Source: Nocardia transvalensis
GTDB lineage: Bacteria; Actinomycetota; Actinomycetes; Mycobacteriales; Mycobacteriaceae
Direction: 5' to 3'
Length of the DNA stretch: 64,000 bases
NCBI RefSeq assembly: GCF_015477765.1
Contig: NZ_JADLQQ010000004.1
Location: forward strand, 310,001-374,000
The position numbers were made by a program, and so were the translations under genes. The notes beneath the pieces were generated by a model, which was not told where the DNA came from, did not search any database, and saw nothing but the letters and a program-made list of their open reading frames with translations. Positions 1-8,784 of this stretch are shown piece by piece; positions within the stretch are counted from its first letter, which is position 1, and every line of letters starts with the position of its first letter.

Positions 1-1313
1 CGGGCATCCTGCGCGGGCGCGAGTTCATCATGAAGGACTCGTACTCGTTCGACCTGGACGAGGACGGGCTGAAGAGAAGCTACAACGCGCATCGCGAGGC
101 GTATCGGCGGATCTTCGACCGGCTCGGGGTGAGGTACGTGATCGTCGCGGCCACCTCGGGCGCGATGGGCGGTAGCGCGTCGGAGGAATTCCTGGCCGAC
201 AGTCCGGTCGGCGAGGACACCTACGTGATCTGCCGCGAGTCCGGGTATGCGGCGAACGTCGAGGCCGTGGTGACGCCCGCGCCGCCGGAGATCCCGATCG
301 AGGGGCAGCCCGCGGCGCAGGTCCACGACACCCCCGACACCCCGACCATCGCCACGCTGGTCGACTGGGCCAATTCCGCTGGGATCGCGGAGCAGTACGG
401 GCGCCCGATCACCGCGGCCGACACGTTGAAGAACGTGATGGTCAAGCTGCATCACCCCGACGGCAAGACCGAGATCGTCGGCATCGGCATCCCGGGCGAT
501 CGCGAGGTCGACGACAAGCGGCTGGGCGCCTCGCTGGAACCGGCGGAGGTGGAACTGCTCACCGACGCCGACTTCGCCGCCAACCCTTTCCTCGTGAAGG
601 GCTACATCGGCCCGAAGGCGCTGCAGGACAACGGGGTTCGCTACCTGGTCGACCCGCGGGTGGTGTCGGGCACGTTGTGGATCACCGGTGCCGACGCACC
701 CGGTAAGCATGTGGTCGGCCTGGTCGCGGGCCGCGATTTCACCCCCGACGGAACCATCGAGGCCGCGGAGGTCCGCGACGGCGATCCCTCGCCCGACGGC
801 CGCGGCGTGCTGCACGCCGCGCGCGGCATCGAGGTCGGCCACATCTTCCAGCTCGGCTACAAGTACACCGACGCCTTCGAGGTCGACGTGCTCGGCGAGA
901 ACGGCAAACCGGTCCGGCTGATCATGGGCTCCTACGGCCTCGGCGTCTCCCGCATGGTCGCGGTCCTCGCCGAACAGATGCACGACGACAAGGGCCTGCG
1001 CTGGCCCCGCGAGGTCGCCCCCTTCGATGTCCACGTCGTCATCGCCAACAAGGATGCCGCCGCCCGCGAGGGTGCGGAACAGCTTGCCGCACAACTGGAT
1101 GCGTCGGGCCTCGAGGTCGTGCTCGACGACCGCACCGCCTCCCCGGGCGTCAAGTTCAAAGACGCCGAACTGCTGGGCATGCCGCTGGTCCTGGTCGTCG
1201 GCCGCGGCTGGGCGGACGGCAAGGTCGAGTTGCGCGACCGCTTCACGGGCACGAGCGAGGAGATCGCGGCCGACCAGGCCGTAGCAGCGGTGCTGACCAA
1301 GGCCCGCGGCTGA
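1..1313 (+). CDS. proS: Prolyl-tRNA synthetase, 5'-truncated by the window edge
   Basis: Charges tRNA-Pro with proline in the cytoplasm. The reading frame is already open at base 3 and encodes the class II motif-2 stretch [13 protein letters not shown], so the true start lies upstream of the window. Only about the last 437 residues are present. After motif 2 comes the inserted editing domain of bacterial-type ProS (roughly 80-250 of the visible part), then motif 3 ([10 protein letters not shown]), and the C-terminal anticodon-binding domain ending in a typical [13 protein letters not shown] segment. A strong GC-rich hairpin follows the stop and separates it from convergent genes. In M. tuberculosis the same gene (Rv2845c) also sits next to two small proteins and rimP. 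The identification is secure; the missing part is only the N-terminus. Confidence 0.97.
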   Translation, partial: GILRGREFIMKDSYSFDLDEDGLKRSYNAHREAYRRIFDRLGVRYVIVAATSGAMGGSASEEFLADSPVGEDTYVICRESGYAANVEAVVTPAPPEIPIEGQPAAQVHDTPDTPTIATLVDWANSAGIAEQYGRPITAADTLKNVMVKLHHPDGKTEIVGIGIPGDREVDDKRLGASLEPAEVELLTDADFAANPFLVKGYIGPKALQDNGVRYLVDPRVVSGTLWITGADAPGKHVVGLVAGRDFTPDGTIEAAEVRDGDPSPDGRGVLHAARGIEVGHIFQLGYKYTDAFEVDVLGENGKPVRLIMGSYGLGVSRMVAVLAEQMHDDKGLRWPREVAPFDVHVVIANKDAAAREGAEQLAAQLDASGLEVVLDDRTASPGVKFKDAELLGMPLVLVVGRGWADGKVELRDRFTGTSEEIAADQAVAAVLTKARG

Positions 1314-1319
1314 GTTCGA

Positions 1320-1349
1320 CGGGCCGCCCGGGTTTCGCCGGGCGGCCCG
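1320..1349. terminator. Hairpin between convergent proS and the DUF4439 gene
   Basis: Perfect 12-bp inverted repeat (1320-1331 and 1338-1349) with loop GTTTCG, starting 7 bases after the proS stop. It lies between two convergent genes and has no U-tract on either side, as is common for actinobacterial terminators. It probably acts in both directions. Confidence 0.75.
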
Positions 1350-1359
1350 ACCAGGTTCG

Positions 1360-1791
1360 TCAGGCCTTGCCGGGGAACGAGGCCGTCGCGGGGTTCGTGC
1401 CGAGGATGGATTGCCAAGTCGCCAGGCGGACTGCGGATTCGGTGAGGGCCTCCAGGGCGGTGCGGCGCAGGGTCGGGGTGTTGGAGTGTTCGACGACGTA
1501 GCGCCAGGCGGTCGCGGTGTCGGATTCGACGGTGACGGCCAGTTTGGCGGCGGGGATGGGGTCGTTGACGGGGAAGGGCGGGGTGTAGGCCGCGGCGGGG
1601 GTGGGGACGGGGACACCGGCGGATTTCAGGGCGTCGATGGTGGCGTCGCGGCGGGCGCGGTGGGCGGCGGAGTATTCGGCCACGATCTTGGTGCGTTCGG
1701 GGGAGGCGTAGGCGGCGATGACCCCGTAGGCGTAGACGGCCGCGTATTCGGCGTTGAGGGCTTCGGTGAGGGCCTGGTGGTCGGCGGTCAT
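1360..1791 (-). CDS. Ferritin-like DUF4439 protein
   Basis: A 143-residue, alanine-rich, all-helical protein of the DUF4439 family, predicted to have a ferritin-like fold. The start MTADHQALTEALNAEYAAVYAYGV and the later ESDTATAWRYVVEH are typical of the two helix pairs. Function is not established. Candidate metal ligands of the ferritin type (E and H in EYAAVYAYG, AAHRARRDA, VVEHS) are visible, but a di-iron centre is not demonstrated. Its ATG overlaps the TGA of the upstream gene by 4 bases (ATGA at 1788-1791), so the two are translationally coupled. The pair probably corresponds to Rv2843/Rv2844, which occupy the same place in M. tuberculosis. Confidence 0.8.
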   Translation of the reverse strand: MTADHQALTEALNAEYAAVYAYGVIAAYASPERTKIVAEYSAAHRARRDATIDALKSAGVPVPTPAAAYTPPFPVNDPIPAAKLAVTVESDTATAWRYVVEHSNTPTLRRTALEALTESAVRLATWQSILGTNPATASFPGKA

Positions 1792-2342
1792 GCGAGCAGC
1801 ACCCCCGCGTGGGTTGCGCAGCAGGCGCTGATCGAGGCGAGCAGACCCGCGCGGTGGCCGGACAGGGTGGTGGCCAGGTCGGCGGCCGACCGCTGGGATC
1901 GGGTCAGCTGGTCGCGCAGCGCCGCGACGGTCGGTGGTGGTGACGGAGCGGGCGGGGGTGGCACGGGCGGGTTGTTCGACTTCGGCTTGGTGCCGTCGCC
2001 GTACACCCCGAGCGCGCGATCGATCTCGGCACGCAGGGCGTCGGCGTGTTCGGTGCGCTGAGCCGCGATGAGGTTCAGCGCGACCGTCCGCTCCGGCGCC
2101 ACCGCCGCGGCGGCCTTCGCCCACACGGCATCCGTGCGCGCCGACTGCTCCTGTGCCAGTAGCACATCCGGCCCGGGCGGTTGCTTCTCCGAACATGCCG
2201 TCGCCCCCATGGCGCCGGCGGCGAGGACGCCGCCTCCGGCGATCCGCAGCATTGATCGACGGTTCAGAGCGGGGGTGATGATCGGCACGTCTACATCGTG
2301 CCAGCCGTTGTCTCGAGACAATTCGCCGAGCCCGCCCGACAC
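1788..2342 (-). CDS. Secreted Tat-type lipoprotein, unknown function
   Basis: A 184-residue protein with an export signal near the N-terminus: a twin arginine (LNRRSMLRI), a hydrophobic stretch (AGGGVLAAGAMGATA) and a cysteine in a lipobox-like setting (GATAC). It is therefore probably exported by Tat and lipidated. The mature part is helical and alanine-rich, with a proline-rich linker (PPVPPPPAPSPPP) in the middle and a C-terminal helical region holding two adjacent cysteines (SACCATHAG). About 20 residues precede the signal if the ATG at 2342 is used; a GTG about 18 codons downstream would give a more usual signal peptide. It overlaps the DUF4439 gene by ATGA. The helical parts may be a second ferritin-like module. 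The function is not known to me. Confidence 0.7.
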   Translation of the reverse strand: MSGGLGELSRDNGWHDVDVPIITPALNRRSMLRIAGGGVLAAGAMGATACSEKQPPGPDVLLAQEQSARTDAVWAKAAAAVAPERTVALNLIAAQRTEHADALRAEIDRALGVYGDGTKPKSNNPPVPPPPAPSPPPTVAALRDQLTRSQRSAADLATTLSGHRAGLLASISACCATHAGVLLA

Positions 2343-2544
2343 GCTGTGATCTGCACGGACGCTGTCGAGTCCGCAGGTACACCCATGGGAAACTGGAGAA
2401 GGTTGGCTGGTCCTTTACACTCTTCGGGCGCGTTACGCTAGACCTTCGGCGGAGTATTCCGCCGAAACCGCGCGCCGACCGTGCCCGACCAGGACCAATA
2501 CCGACAACTCCACCGCGCCACAATTGAACCAGGAGCCGCCCCAC

Positions 2545-3174
2545 ATGCCGATGCCGACCGAGGAAAGGGTGAGCCAGCTTGTTGCTGGGCTCGTCGAGCG
2601 CCGAGGATTCGACCTCGAGGGCGTAGCGATCACGGCTGCCGGTGGGTCGCAGGCGCGCGTGACAGTCATCGTCGACAGCGACTCCGGAGTCGACCTGGAC
2701 GCGGTCGCGGAACTGAGTTCGGACATCTCTCAGGCCCTCGACGACGCCGGTGATTTCGGCGCGACCTCGTATCTGCTGGAGGTCACCACACCCGGTATCG
2801 ACCGCCCCCTCACCGCACCCCGTCACTGGCGCCGCGCCCGCGGCCGCAAGGTGCGCGTCACCCTGCGCCCCGGCGCGCCCACCCCGGAGGGCAGCGCCCG
2901 CTTCGACGCCCGGGTGGGTGCGGCCACCGAAACCGACATCGCCCTGGTGATCGGCGGAAAACGACGACCGCACCGCGTCACCGTGCCGCTGGCGGATATC
3001 GAAAAAGCCGTCGTGCGGGTCGAATTCTCGCCGCCCGGCGCGGCGGAGATGGAGCTCGCGGGCGGGGTCGCCCCCGGGCGCCCGGAACCGGGTGCATCCG
3101 ACTCCGGGGAAGAAACAGCAGATGGAGTGGTACTCAACCGTGTAGTCGCGTCGACCGAAGGGATCGTGGAATGA
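2545..3174 (+). CDS. rimP: Ribosome maturation factor RimP
   Basis: RimP acts in late maturation of the 30S subunit. The 209-residue product has the N-terminal alpha/beta domain ([17 protein letters not shown], then [21 protein letters not shown]), the family motif [13 protein letters not shown], and a C-terminal SH3-like domain that ends in [11 protein letters not shown]. The ATG at 2545 was chosen because AGGAG (2531-2535) lies 9 bases upstream; an in-frame TTG at 2524 is less likely. A C-terminal tail of about 45 residues rich in Gly, Pro and Glu extends beyond the usual fold. The stop overlaps the nusA ATG (ATGA), so it is the first gene of a rimP-nusA operon. Confidence 0.95.
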   Translation: MPMPTEERVSQLVAGLVERRGFDLEGVAITAAGGSQARVTVIVDSDSGVDLDAVAELSSDISQALDDAGDFGATSYLLEVTTPGIDRPLTAPRHWRRARGRKVRVTLRPGAPTPEGSARFDARVGAATETDIALVIGGKRRPHRVTVPLADIEKAVVRVEFSPPGAAEMELAGGVAPGRPEPGASDSGEETADGVVLNRVVASTEGIVE

Positions 3175-4202
3175 ACATCGAAATCGAAGCCCTGCGCGCG
3201 ATCGTCGCCGACAAGGGGATCTCGATGGAGACCGTGATCTCCGCGATCGAGTCCGCGCTGCTGACCGCCTATCGGCACACCGAGGGGCACCAGCCCAACG
3301 CCCGCATCGACATCAACCAGAAGACCGGTGTGGTGCGGGTGATGGCCCGCGAGCTCGACGCCGACGGCAACGTCATCTCCGAATGGGACGACACGCCAGA
3401 GGGTTTCGGCCGCATCGCCGCCACCACCGCCCGCCAGGTGGTGCTGCAGCGGCTGCGCGACGCCGAGAACGAGAAATCCTTCGGCGAATTCTCCACCCAT
3501 GAGGGCGATATCGTCGGCGGCGTCGTCCAGCGCGATGCCCGCATGAACGCCCGCGGCACGGTGGTGGTGCGCATCGGCAGCGAGGCCCACGGCGCCGAGG
3601 GGCTGATCCCGCCCGCCGAGCAGGTGCCCGGCGAAACCTATGAGCACGGCGATCGCATCAAGTGCTACGTGGTCGGCGTCTCCCGGGGCCCGCGCGGGCC
3701 GCAGATCACGCTCTCGCGCACCCATCCGAATCTGGTGCGGCGGCTGTTCGCGCTCGAGGTGCCCGAAATCGCCGACGGTTCGGTCGAAATCGTGGCGGTG
3801 GCCCGCGAGGCCGGGCACCGCTCCAAGATCGCCGTGCGGACCACTGTGCCGGGCGTGAACGCCAAGGGCGCCTGTATCGGGCCCATGGGTCAGCGGGTGC
3901 GCAACGTGATGAGCGAGCTGGCGGGGGAGAAGATCGATATCATCGACTACGCCGACGATCCGGCGACCTTCGTCGGGAATGCGCTGAGCCCGTCGAAGGT
4001 TGTATCCGTCACGATCGTCGACCCGGAGGCCCGCGCGGCCCGCGTTGTCGTCCCCGACTTCCAGCTCTCGCTGGCGATCGGCAAGGAGGGTCAGAACGCG
4101 CGGTCGGCCGCGCGGCTGACCGGCTGGCGCATCGACATCCGCTCCGACGCGGCTCCCGATGTTGCGGGAACGATGCCCCGCACCGAGGCCCAGCACGGGT
4201 AG
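3171..4202 (+). CDS. nusA: Transcription termination/antitermination factor NusA
   Basis: Binds RNA polymerase and nascent RNA to control pausing, termination and rRNA antitermination. At 343 residues it has the short actinobacterial form: N-terminal RNAP-binding domain (about 1-125, starting [18 protein letters not shown]), an S1 domain (about 130-200) and two KH domains (about 205-335; note [18 protein letters not shown] and [17 protein letters not shown]). It lacks the C-terminal acidic repeats of proteobacterial NusA, as expected for this phylum. It overlaps rimP by 4 bases. A hairpin of the family described at 4205 follows the stop directly. Confidence 0.97.
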   Translation: MNIEIEALRAIVADKGISMETVISAIESALLTAYRHTEGHQPNARIDINQKTGVVRVMARELDADGNVISEWDDTPEGFGRIAATTARQVVLQRLRDAENEKSFGEFSTHEGDIVGGVVQRDARMNARGTVVVRIGSEAHGAEGLIPPAEQVPGETYEHGDRIKCYVVGVSRGPRGPQITLSRTHPNLVRRLFALEVPEIADGSVEIVAVAREAGHRSKIAVRTTVPGVNAKGACIGPMGQRVRNVMSELAGEKIDIIDYADDPATFVGNALSPSKVVSVTIVDPEARAARVVVPDFQLSLAIGKEGQNARSAARLTGWRIDIRSDAAPDVAGTMPRTEAQHG

Positions 4203-4204
4203 GG

Positions 4205-4228
4205 ATCCCGGCAAGAGCATGCCGGGAT
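4205..4228. terminator. Hairpin behind nusA (member of a repeated hairpin family)
   Basis: Perfect 9-bp stem ATCCCGGCA / TGCCGGGAT with loop AGAGCA, beginning 3 bases after the nusA stop. The loop and stem resemble similar hairpins at 7787, 7881, 12324, 31506, 46676 and 51147. No U-tract follows. Confidence 0.6.
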
Positions 4229-4280
4229 GAGGAAAGTGGTGACGGGCTCGGCCGGGATGAGGAACGTGGTGATGGGCTCG
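4221..4280. repeat. Two tandem 30-bp repeats in the nusA-ylxR gap
   Basis: Bases 4221-4250 and 4251-4280 are direct tandem copies of 30 bp that differ at two positions only (A/C at unit position 15, C/T at position 23). The first copy begins inside the right arm of the hairpin at 4205-4228. The rest of the 236-bp gap (4281-4438) contains no other gene that I can support. Confidence 0.85.
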
Positions 4281-4438
4281 AAAGCCCTGATCAAAAATGG
4301 CTCGCGCGTGCTGCGTGCGGGCCTCAGGATGACATGTTGGTAACTAACCAGAGGGCTGGATGCGGGGATCGGGACGTGGCAGCGGTAGAGTGGACGCAGG
4401 CTCAGCACGAGTCTCCGACTTCTCTGTGCGCTGTACGG

Positions 4439-4717
4439 GTGTCTGCACCCGTCCGGACCTGCATCGGCTGTCGGAAACGCGAGCTGGCCGCCGATCTGTT
4501 GCGGGTCGTGGCGCTGTCGTCGGAACAAGGCGGCGTTGCGGTCGTTCCCGATCCGCGGCGCAGACTTCCCGGAAGGGGTGCCTGGTTGCACCCCTCTTCG
4601 GCTTGTCTGAGCACAGCAGTTCGGCGCCGGGCGTTCGGCAGAGCGCTAAGAGTGTCCGGAACACTGGATATCTCAGCCCTGGAGAACTACGTGGAGAACA
4701 GGCACGAGCACTCATGA
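4439..4717 (+). CDS. ylxR: YlxR-family (DUF448) RNA-binding protein
   Basis: A small basic nucleic-acid-binding protein encoded between nusA and infB in most Gram-positive bacteria; its precise role is not settled. The product carries the family signature VRTCIGCRKRELAADLLRVV, then PDPRRRLPGRGAWLHP with a second cysteine (SSACL). From the GTG at 4439 it is 92 residues, the normal size. No convincing ribosome-binding site precedes it, and an in-frame GTG at 4376 would add 21 residues, so the start is uncertain. It lies about 110 bases upstream of infB in the same direction. Confidence 0.88.
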   Translation: MSAPVRTCIGCRKRELAADLLRVVALSSEQGGVAVVPDPRRRLPGRGAWLHPSSACLSTAVRRRAFGRALRVSGTLDISALENYVENRHEHS

Positions 4718-4829
4718 GCACACCGTGATGAAGTACCAACGATGAACGGCCATCGAAGATAACCGGAGGTCGTGCGGGCTTTCCGTCCAACGGACGGGCG
4801 CCACGCTCGACCTCTCAGTGAGGAGAGCA

Positions 4830-7787
4830 GTGGCAGGCAAGGCCCGCGTGCACGAGTTGGCAAAAGAACTCGGTGTCACGAGCAAGGAACTACTCGCAAC
4901 GCTGAAGGAGCAGGGCGAGTTCGTGAAGTCGGCGTCGTCGACGGTGGAGGCCCCCGTCGCCCGTCGGCTGCGAGAGTCGTTCGCGGCGAAGTCCGCCCCG
5001 TCGAACGGCACCAAGACATCCGCGAAGCCCGGTCAGAACCAGGCGCGCCCGGCGGCCAAGCCCGCGTCCGGTGCGACACCCGGTCCGCGCCCCGGGCCGC
5101 GTACCCCTGCGCCCAGCCCGGCACAGGCCAAGCAGACAGCCAAGCAGGCAGAGGAGGCTCCGGCCGCCAAGCCCGAGGCTTCCGCGAAGCCGGGGCCCGC
5201 GGTGAAGCCCGGTCCGGCCCCCAAGCCCGGCGGCCCCGCACCGCGCCCGGCTGCGCCTTCGCCCACCGGCTCCACGCAGCCCGCCCCCGCCCCGCAGGAC
5301 CAGCGGCCGACTCCTGGCGCCCCGCGCCCCGGGCAGCAGCAGCGTTCCGGCGGTCAGGGACAGGGCGGCCCGCGTCCGGGCGGTAGCGGCCCCCGGCCCG
5401 GTCCCAAGGCGCCCCGGGTCGGCAACAATCCGTATTCCTCGGCTCCGGAACGCCCGGCTCCGCGCCCGGCCCCGGGCCCCGGTGGCCCGCGTCCGGGTCC
5501 GTCGCAGGGTGGTCCCCGGCCGACGCCGGGCCCGCGTCCCGGCGCCGGTCAGGGTGGTCCGCGTCCGGCCGCCGCGCAGGGCGGCGGTCAGCGTCCGTCC
5601 GGTCCGCGTCCGAGCCCCGGTTCGATGCCGCCCCGGCCCAACCCGGGTGCGATGCCGCAGCGTGCGGCCCGTCCCGGCCCGTCCGGTGCCGGTCGTCCCG
5701 GTCGTCCGGGCGGTGCGCCCGGTGCCGGTCGTCCCGGTGGGGGCGGCGGCAACTACCGCGGTGGCGGCGGCGGCGCGCCCGGTGCGGGTGCCGGTGCTCC
5801 CGCGGCCGGTGGTTTCCGCGGTCGTCCCGGTGGCGGCGGTGGCCGTCCGGGTGGCGGTGGCGGTCGCGGCGGTGCCGCGGGCGCATTCGGCCGTCCCGGT
5901 GGCGCGCCCCGCAAGGGCCGCAAGTCGAAGCGGCAGAAGCGGCAAGAGTACGACTCGATGCAGGCACCGAGCGTCGGCGGCGTGCGGCTGCCGCGCGGTA
6001 ACGGCGAGGTCATCCGCCTCGCCCGCGGGGCCTCGCTGTCGGACTTCGCCGAGAAGATCAACGCCAACCCGGCCACGCTGGTCCAGGCACTGTTCAACCT
6101 CGGCGAGATGGTCACCGCGACCCAGTCGGTGAGCGACGAGACCCTGGAGCTGCTGGGCGCCGAGCTGAACTACTCGGTGCACGTGGTCAGCCCCGAGGAC
6201 GAGGACCGCGAGCTGCTGGAGAGCTTCGACCTCACCTACGGCGAGGACGAGGGCGACGAGTCCGATCTGCAGGTCCGCCCGCCGGTGGTGACCGTCATGG
6301 GTCACGTCGACCACGGTAAGACCCGACTGCTGGACACCATCCGCAAGGCCAACGTCCGCGAGGGCGAGGCCGGCGGCATCACCCAGCACATCGGTGCCTA
6401 CCAGGTGAAGACCGCGGTCGGCGAGGACGAGCGCCTGATCACCTTCATCGACACCCCGGGTCACGAGGCGTTCACCGCCATGCGTGCCCGCGGTGCGAAG
6501 GCCACCGATATCGCGATCCTGGTGGTCGCGGCCGACGACGGCGTCATGCCGCAGACGGTGGAGGCCATCAACCACGCGCAGGCCGCGGACGTGCCGATCG
6601 TGGTGGCGGTCAACAAGATCGATAAGGAAGGCGCGAACCCGCAGAAGGTCCGCCAGCAGCTGACCGAATACGGCCTGGTCGCCGAGGAGTACGGCGGCGA
6701 GACCATGTTCGTCGACATCTCCGCCCGGCAGGGCACCAATATCGAGCAGCTGCTCGAGGCCGTGGTGCTGACCGCGGACGCGGCGCTGGACCTGCGGGCC
6801 AACCCGGACATGGACGCGCAGGGTGTCGCCATCGAGGCGCACCTGGACCGCGGCCGTGGCCCGGTGGCCACCGTGCTGGTGCAGCGCGGCACGCTGCGGG
6901 TCGGCGACTCGATCGTCGCCGGCGACGCCTACGGCCGCGTGCGCCGCATGGTCGACGAGCACGGCGAGGACGTCGAAGAGGCGCTGCCGTCGCGTCCGGT
7001 CCAGGTCATCGGCTTCACGTCGGTGCCCGGCGCGGGTGACAACCTGCTGGTGGTCGACGAGGACCGCATCGCGCGGCAGATCGCCGACCGGCGCAGCGCA
7101 CGCAAGCGCAACGCGCTGGCCGCCCGCAGCCGCAAGCGGATCAGCCTGGAAGATCTGGATGCCGCTCTGAAGGAGACCTCGGAGCTGAACCTGATCATCA
7201 AGGGCGACAACTCCGGTACCGTCGAGGCCCTCGAGGAGGCGCTGCTCGGTATCGAGGTCGGCGACGAGGTGCGGCTGCGCGTCATCGACCGCGGTGTCGG
7301 TGGTGTCACCGAGACCAACGTCAACCTGGCCTCGGCGTCGAACGCGATCATCATCGGGTTCAACGTGCGCGCGGAGGGCAAGGCCAACGAGCTGGCCAAC
7401 CGCGAGGGCGTGGACATCCGGTACTACTCGGTGATCTACCAGGCCATCGACGAGATCGAGAAGGCCCTCAAGGGCATGCTCAAGCCGATCTACGAAGAGG
7501 TCGAGCTGGGTCGCGCCGAGATCCGGGCCGTCTTCCGGTCGTCGAAGTTCGGCAACATCGCCGGCTGCATGGTCACCTCCGGGTCGGTCAAGCGCAACGC
7601 CAAGGCCCGCCTGCTCCGCGACAGCGTGGTGGTCGCCGATACGACCATCCAGTCGCTGCGCCGCGAGAAGGACGATGCCATGGAGGTCCGCGAGGGCTTC
7701 GAGTGCGGTATGACCTTGGGCTACAACGACATCAAGGAAGGCGACATCATCGAGGCCTACGAGCTTCGCGAGAAGCCGCGGGACTAG
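4830..7787 (+). CDS. infB: Translation initiation factor IF-2
   Basis: GTPase that brings initiator fMet-tRNA to the ribosome. The 985-residue protein starts [20 protein letters not shown] (IF2 N-terminal domain). A linker of about 330 residues follows that is extremely rich in Gly, Pro and Arg. Then come a second IF2-N domain (about 375-430) and the G domain, with GHVDHGKT near residue 491, DTPGHE and NKID. The C-terminal beta-barrel domains end in [10 protein letters not shown]. The GTG at 4830 is preferred over an in-frame GTG at 4818 because GAGGAG (4820-4825) stands just upstream of it and the protein then begins like known actinobacterial IF-2. The linker accounts for its length compared with non-actinobacterial homologues. 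Confidence 0.97.
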   Translation: MAGKARVHELAKELGVTSKELLATLKEQGEFVKSASSTVEAPVARRLRESFAAKSAPSNGTKTSAKPGQNQARPAAKPASGATPGPRPGPRTPAPSPAQAKQTAKQAEEAPAAKPEASAKPGPAVKPGPAPKPGGPAPRPAAPSPTGSTQPAPAPQDQRPTPGAPRPGQQQRSGGQGQGGPRPGGSGPRPGPKAPRVGNNPYSSAPERPAPRPAPGPGGPRPGPSQGGPRPTPGPRPGAGQGGPRPAAAQGGGQRPSGPRPSPGSMPPRPNPGAMPQRAARPGPSGAGRPGRPGGAPGAGRPGGGGGNYRGGGGGAPGAGAGAPAAGGFRGRPGGGGGRPGGGGGRGGAAGAFGRPGGAPRKGRKSKRQKRQEYDSMQAPSVGGVRLPRGNGEVIRLARGASLSDFAEKINANPATLVQALFNLGEMVTATQSVSDETLELLGAELNYSVHVVSPEDEDRELLESFDLTYGEDEGDESDLQVRPPVVTVMGHVDHGKTRLLDTIRKANVREGEAGGITQHIGAYQVKTAVGEDERLITFIDTPGHEAFTAMRARGAKATDIAILVVAADDGVMPQTVEAINHAQAADVPIVVAVNKIDKEGANPQKVRQQLTEYGLVAEEYGGETMFVDISARQGTNIEQLLEAVVLTADAALDLRANPDMDAQGVAIEAHLDRGRGPVATVLVQRGTLRVGDSIVAGDAYGRVRRMVDEHGEDVEEALPSRPVQVIGFTSVPGAGDNLLVVDEDRIARQIADRRSARKRNALAARSRKRISLEDLDAALKETSELNLIIKGDNSGTVEALEEALLGIEVGDEVRLRVIDRGVGGVTETNVNLASASNAIIIGFNVRAEGKANELANREGVDIRYYSVIYQAIDEIEKALKGMLKPIYEEVELGRAEIRAVFRSSKFGNIAGCMVTSGSVKRNAKARLLRDSVVVADTTIQSLRREKDDAMEVREGFECGMTLGYNDIKEGDIIEAYELREKPRD

Positions 7788-7841
7788 TTCCGGCGAAAAG
7801 CGTGCCGGAACCAGTACGTGGAAACACCTGGTTCCGGCACG
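7787..7841. terminator. Overlapping alternative hairpins behind infB
   Basis: Two mutually exclusive stems share bases. The first is GTTCCGGC (7787-7794) with GCCGGAAC (7804-7811), loop GAAAAGCGT. The second is a perfect 14-bp inverted repeat, 7801-7814 with 7828-7841. The first stem starts on the last base of the infB stop codon. Likely transcription terminator; the shared arm could allow switching, which is speculative. Confidence 0.6.
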
Positions 7842-7880
7842 CTCGAGGTCCCTGTGTCCCGGGATGTTCGAGTCCCCTTT

Positions 7881-7903
7881 TCCCGGCGTGTCTTTGGCCG
7901 GGA
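7881..7903. repeat. Hairpin of the CCCGGC/GCCGGG family before the DUF503 gene
   Basis: Stem TCCCGGC (7881-7887) and GCCGGGA (7897-7903) with a 9-base loop GTGTCTTTG. It lies 22 bases upstream of the next start codon and belongs to the hairpin family found at other gene ends in this window. Confidence 0.6.
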
Positions 7904-7925
7904 CGCATCACGAAGAGGTGAGCCG

Positions 7926-8216
7926 TTGTACGTCGGGGCGCTGGAGTTCGACATTCTGCTCGGCGATATTCATTCGCTGAAGGAGAAGCGCTCCGTGATC
8001 CGGCCCGTGCTGGCCGAACTGCAGCGCTTCGGCGTGTGCGCGGCCGAGGGTGGGGAACACGATCGATACCGCCGCACACTGCTGGGCGTCGCCATGGTCA
8101 GCGGGGGCATGGGACATCTCACAGAGGTGCTGGACAAATGTGAACGCCACGTGGCGGCCCGTCCGGAGTTACAGTTGCTGGCAGTACGCCGCCGCATCTT
8201 CGGACCGGAAGATTGA
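7926..8216 (+). CDS. DUF503 family protein
   Basis: A 96-residue member of the DUF503 (YlxP-like) family, often encoded between infB and rbfA; function unknown. The N-terminus YVGALEFDILLGDIHSLKEKRSVIRPV and the middle RRTLLGVAMVSGG match the family's alpha/beta fold. The TTG at 7926 is chosen because AGAGGTG (7914-7920) sits 5 bases upstream and the protein then begins at the usual family N-terminus. An open frame continues upstream through the hairpins but has no family similarity. Its position suggests a role linked to ribosome biogenesis, by association only. Confidence 0.85.
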   Translation: MYVGALEFDILLGDIHSLKEKRSVIRPVLAELQRFGVCAAEGGEHDRYRRTLLGVAMVSGGMGHLTEVLDKCERHVAARPELQLLAVRRRIFGPED

Positions 8217-8228
8217 ATCGAATACCGC

Positions 8229-8284
8229 GGCGGCGGGAGGTCGGCGGTAGCCTGCGTAACCACGTAGGGCCCGCTCCCGCCGCC
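8229..8284. repeat. Inverted repeat in the rbfA leader
   Basis: Perfect 11-bp arms (8229-8239 and 8274-8284) separated by 34 bases, located between the DUF503 stop and rbfA. The loop contains a 28-bp sequence that recurs upstream of mntR (see 8243-8270). Confidence 0.6.
8243..8270. repeat. 28-bp dispersed repeat, copy 1 (upstream of rbfA)
   Basis: Matches 51949-51976 at 26 of 28 positions, with an uninterrupted identical core TGCGTAACCACGTAGGGC (8253-8270). It includes a TAGCCT hexamer (8248-8253) that could serve as a -10 element for rbfA. Both copies lie in upstream regions, 40-200 bases from starts. Confidence 0.7.
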
Positions 8285-8313
8285 CAGAGAACTACAGTGA
8301 GGAGGGTCGGCCC

Positions 8314-8757
8314 ATGGTGGATCAGGCCAGAGCACGCCGACTCGCGAAGCGGATCGTCACCATCGTCGGCACCGCGATCGAGTACGAGATCAAGGATCCG
8401 CGGCTGCGCTTCGTGACGATCACCGATGCGAAGGTGACCGGCGACCTGCGGGAAGCGACCGTGTACTACACGGTGATGGGGGAGACCCTCGCCGCCGAAC
8501 CGGACTTCACGGGCGCCGCGGCCGGGCTGGAGAAGGCCAAAGGGGTGCTGCGGTCCAAGGTGGGCGCCGCGACCGGCATCAAATTCACTCCCACGCTGAC
8601 CTTCGTGCTGGACACCGTGCCCGATGCGGCGCGGCAGATGGAGGAACTGCTGGCCAAGGCCCGGGAGGTCGACGAACGAGTGGCACAGGTCGCGGCCAAT
8701 GCAACCCCCGCCGGCGACGCCGATCCGTACAAGTCCGACCGCGACGAGGAAGACTGA
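8314..8757 (+). CDS. rbfA: Ribosome-binding factor A
   Basis: RbfA binds the 30S subunit near helix 1 of 16S rRNA and is needed for its maturation and cold adaptation. The 147-residue product has the single KH-like domain, with [29 protein letters not shown] and the later [26 protein letters not shown] short acidic tail ends in DRDEED. The ATG has a good ribosome-binding site (GAGGAGGG about 7 bases upstream). It is followed 27 bases later by the DHH phosphodiesterase gene, an arrangement shared with mycobacteria. Confidence 0.96.
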   Translation: MVDQARARRLAKRIVTIVGTAIEYEIKDPRLRFVTITDAKVTGDLREATVYYTVMGETLAAEPDFTGAAAGLEKAKGVLRSKVGAATGIKFTPTLTFVLDTVPDAARQMEELLAKAREVDERVAQVAANATPAGDADPYKSDRDEED

Positions 8758-8784
8758 CCGCCGCGGCGGTCGCGATGGATTGCG

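Noticed and set aside
4376..4438. Longer ylxR starting at GTG 4376
   Set aside because: The added residues are not similar to YlxR proteins as I know them, and no better ribosome-binding site is present; kept as an alternative only.
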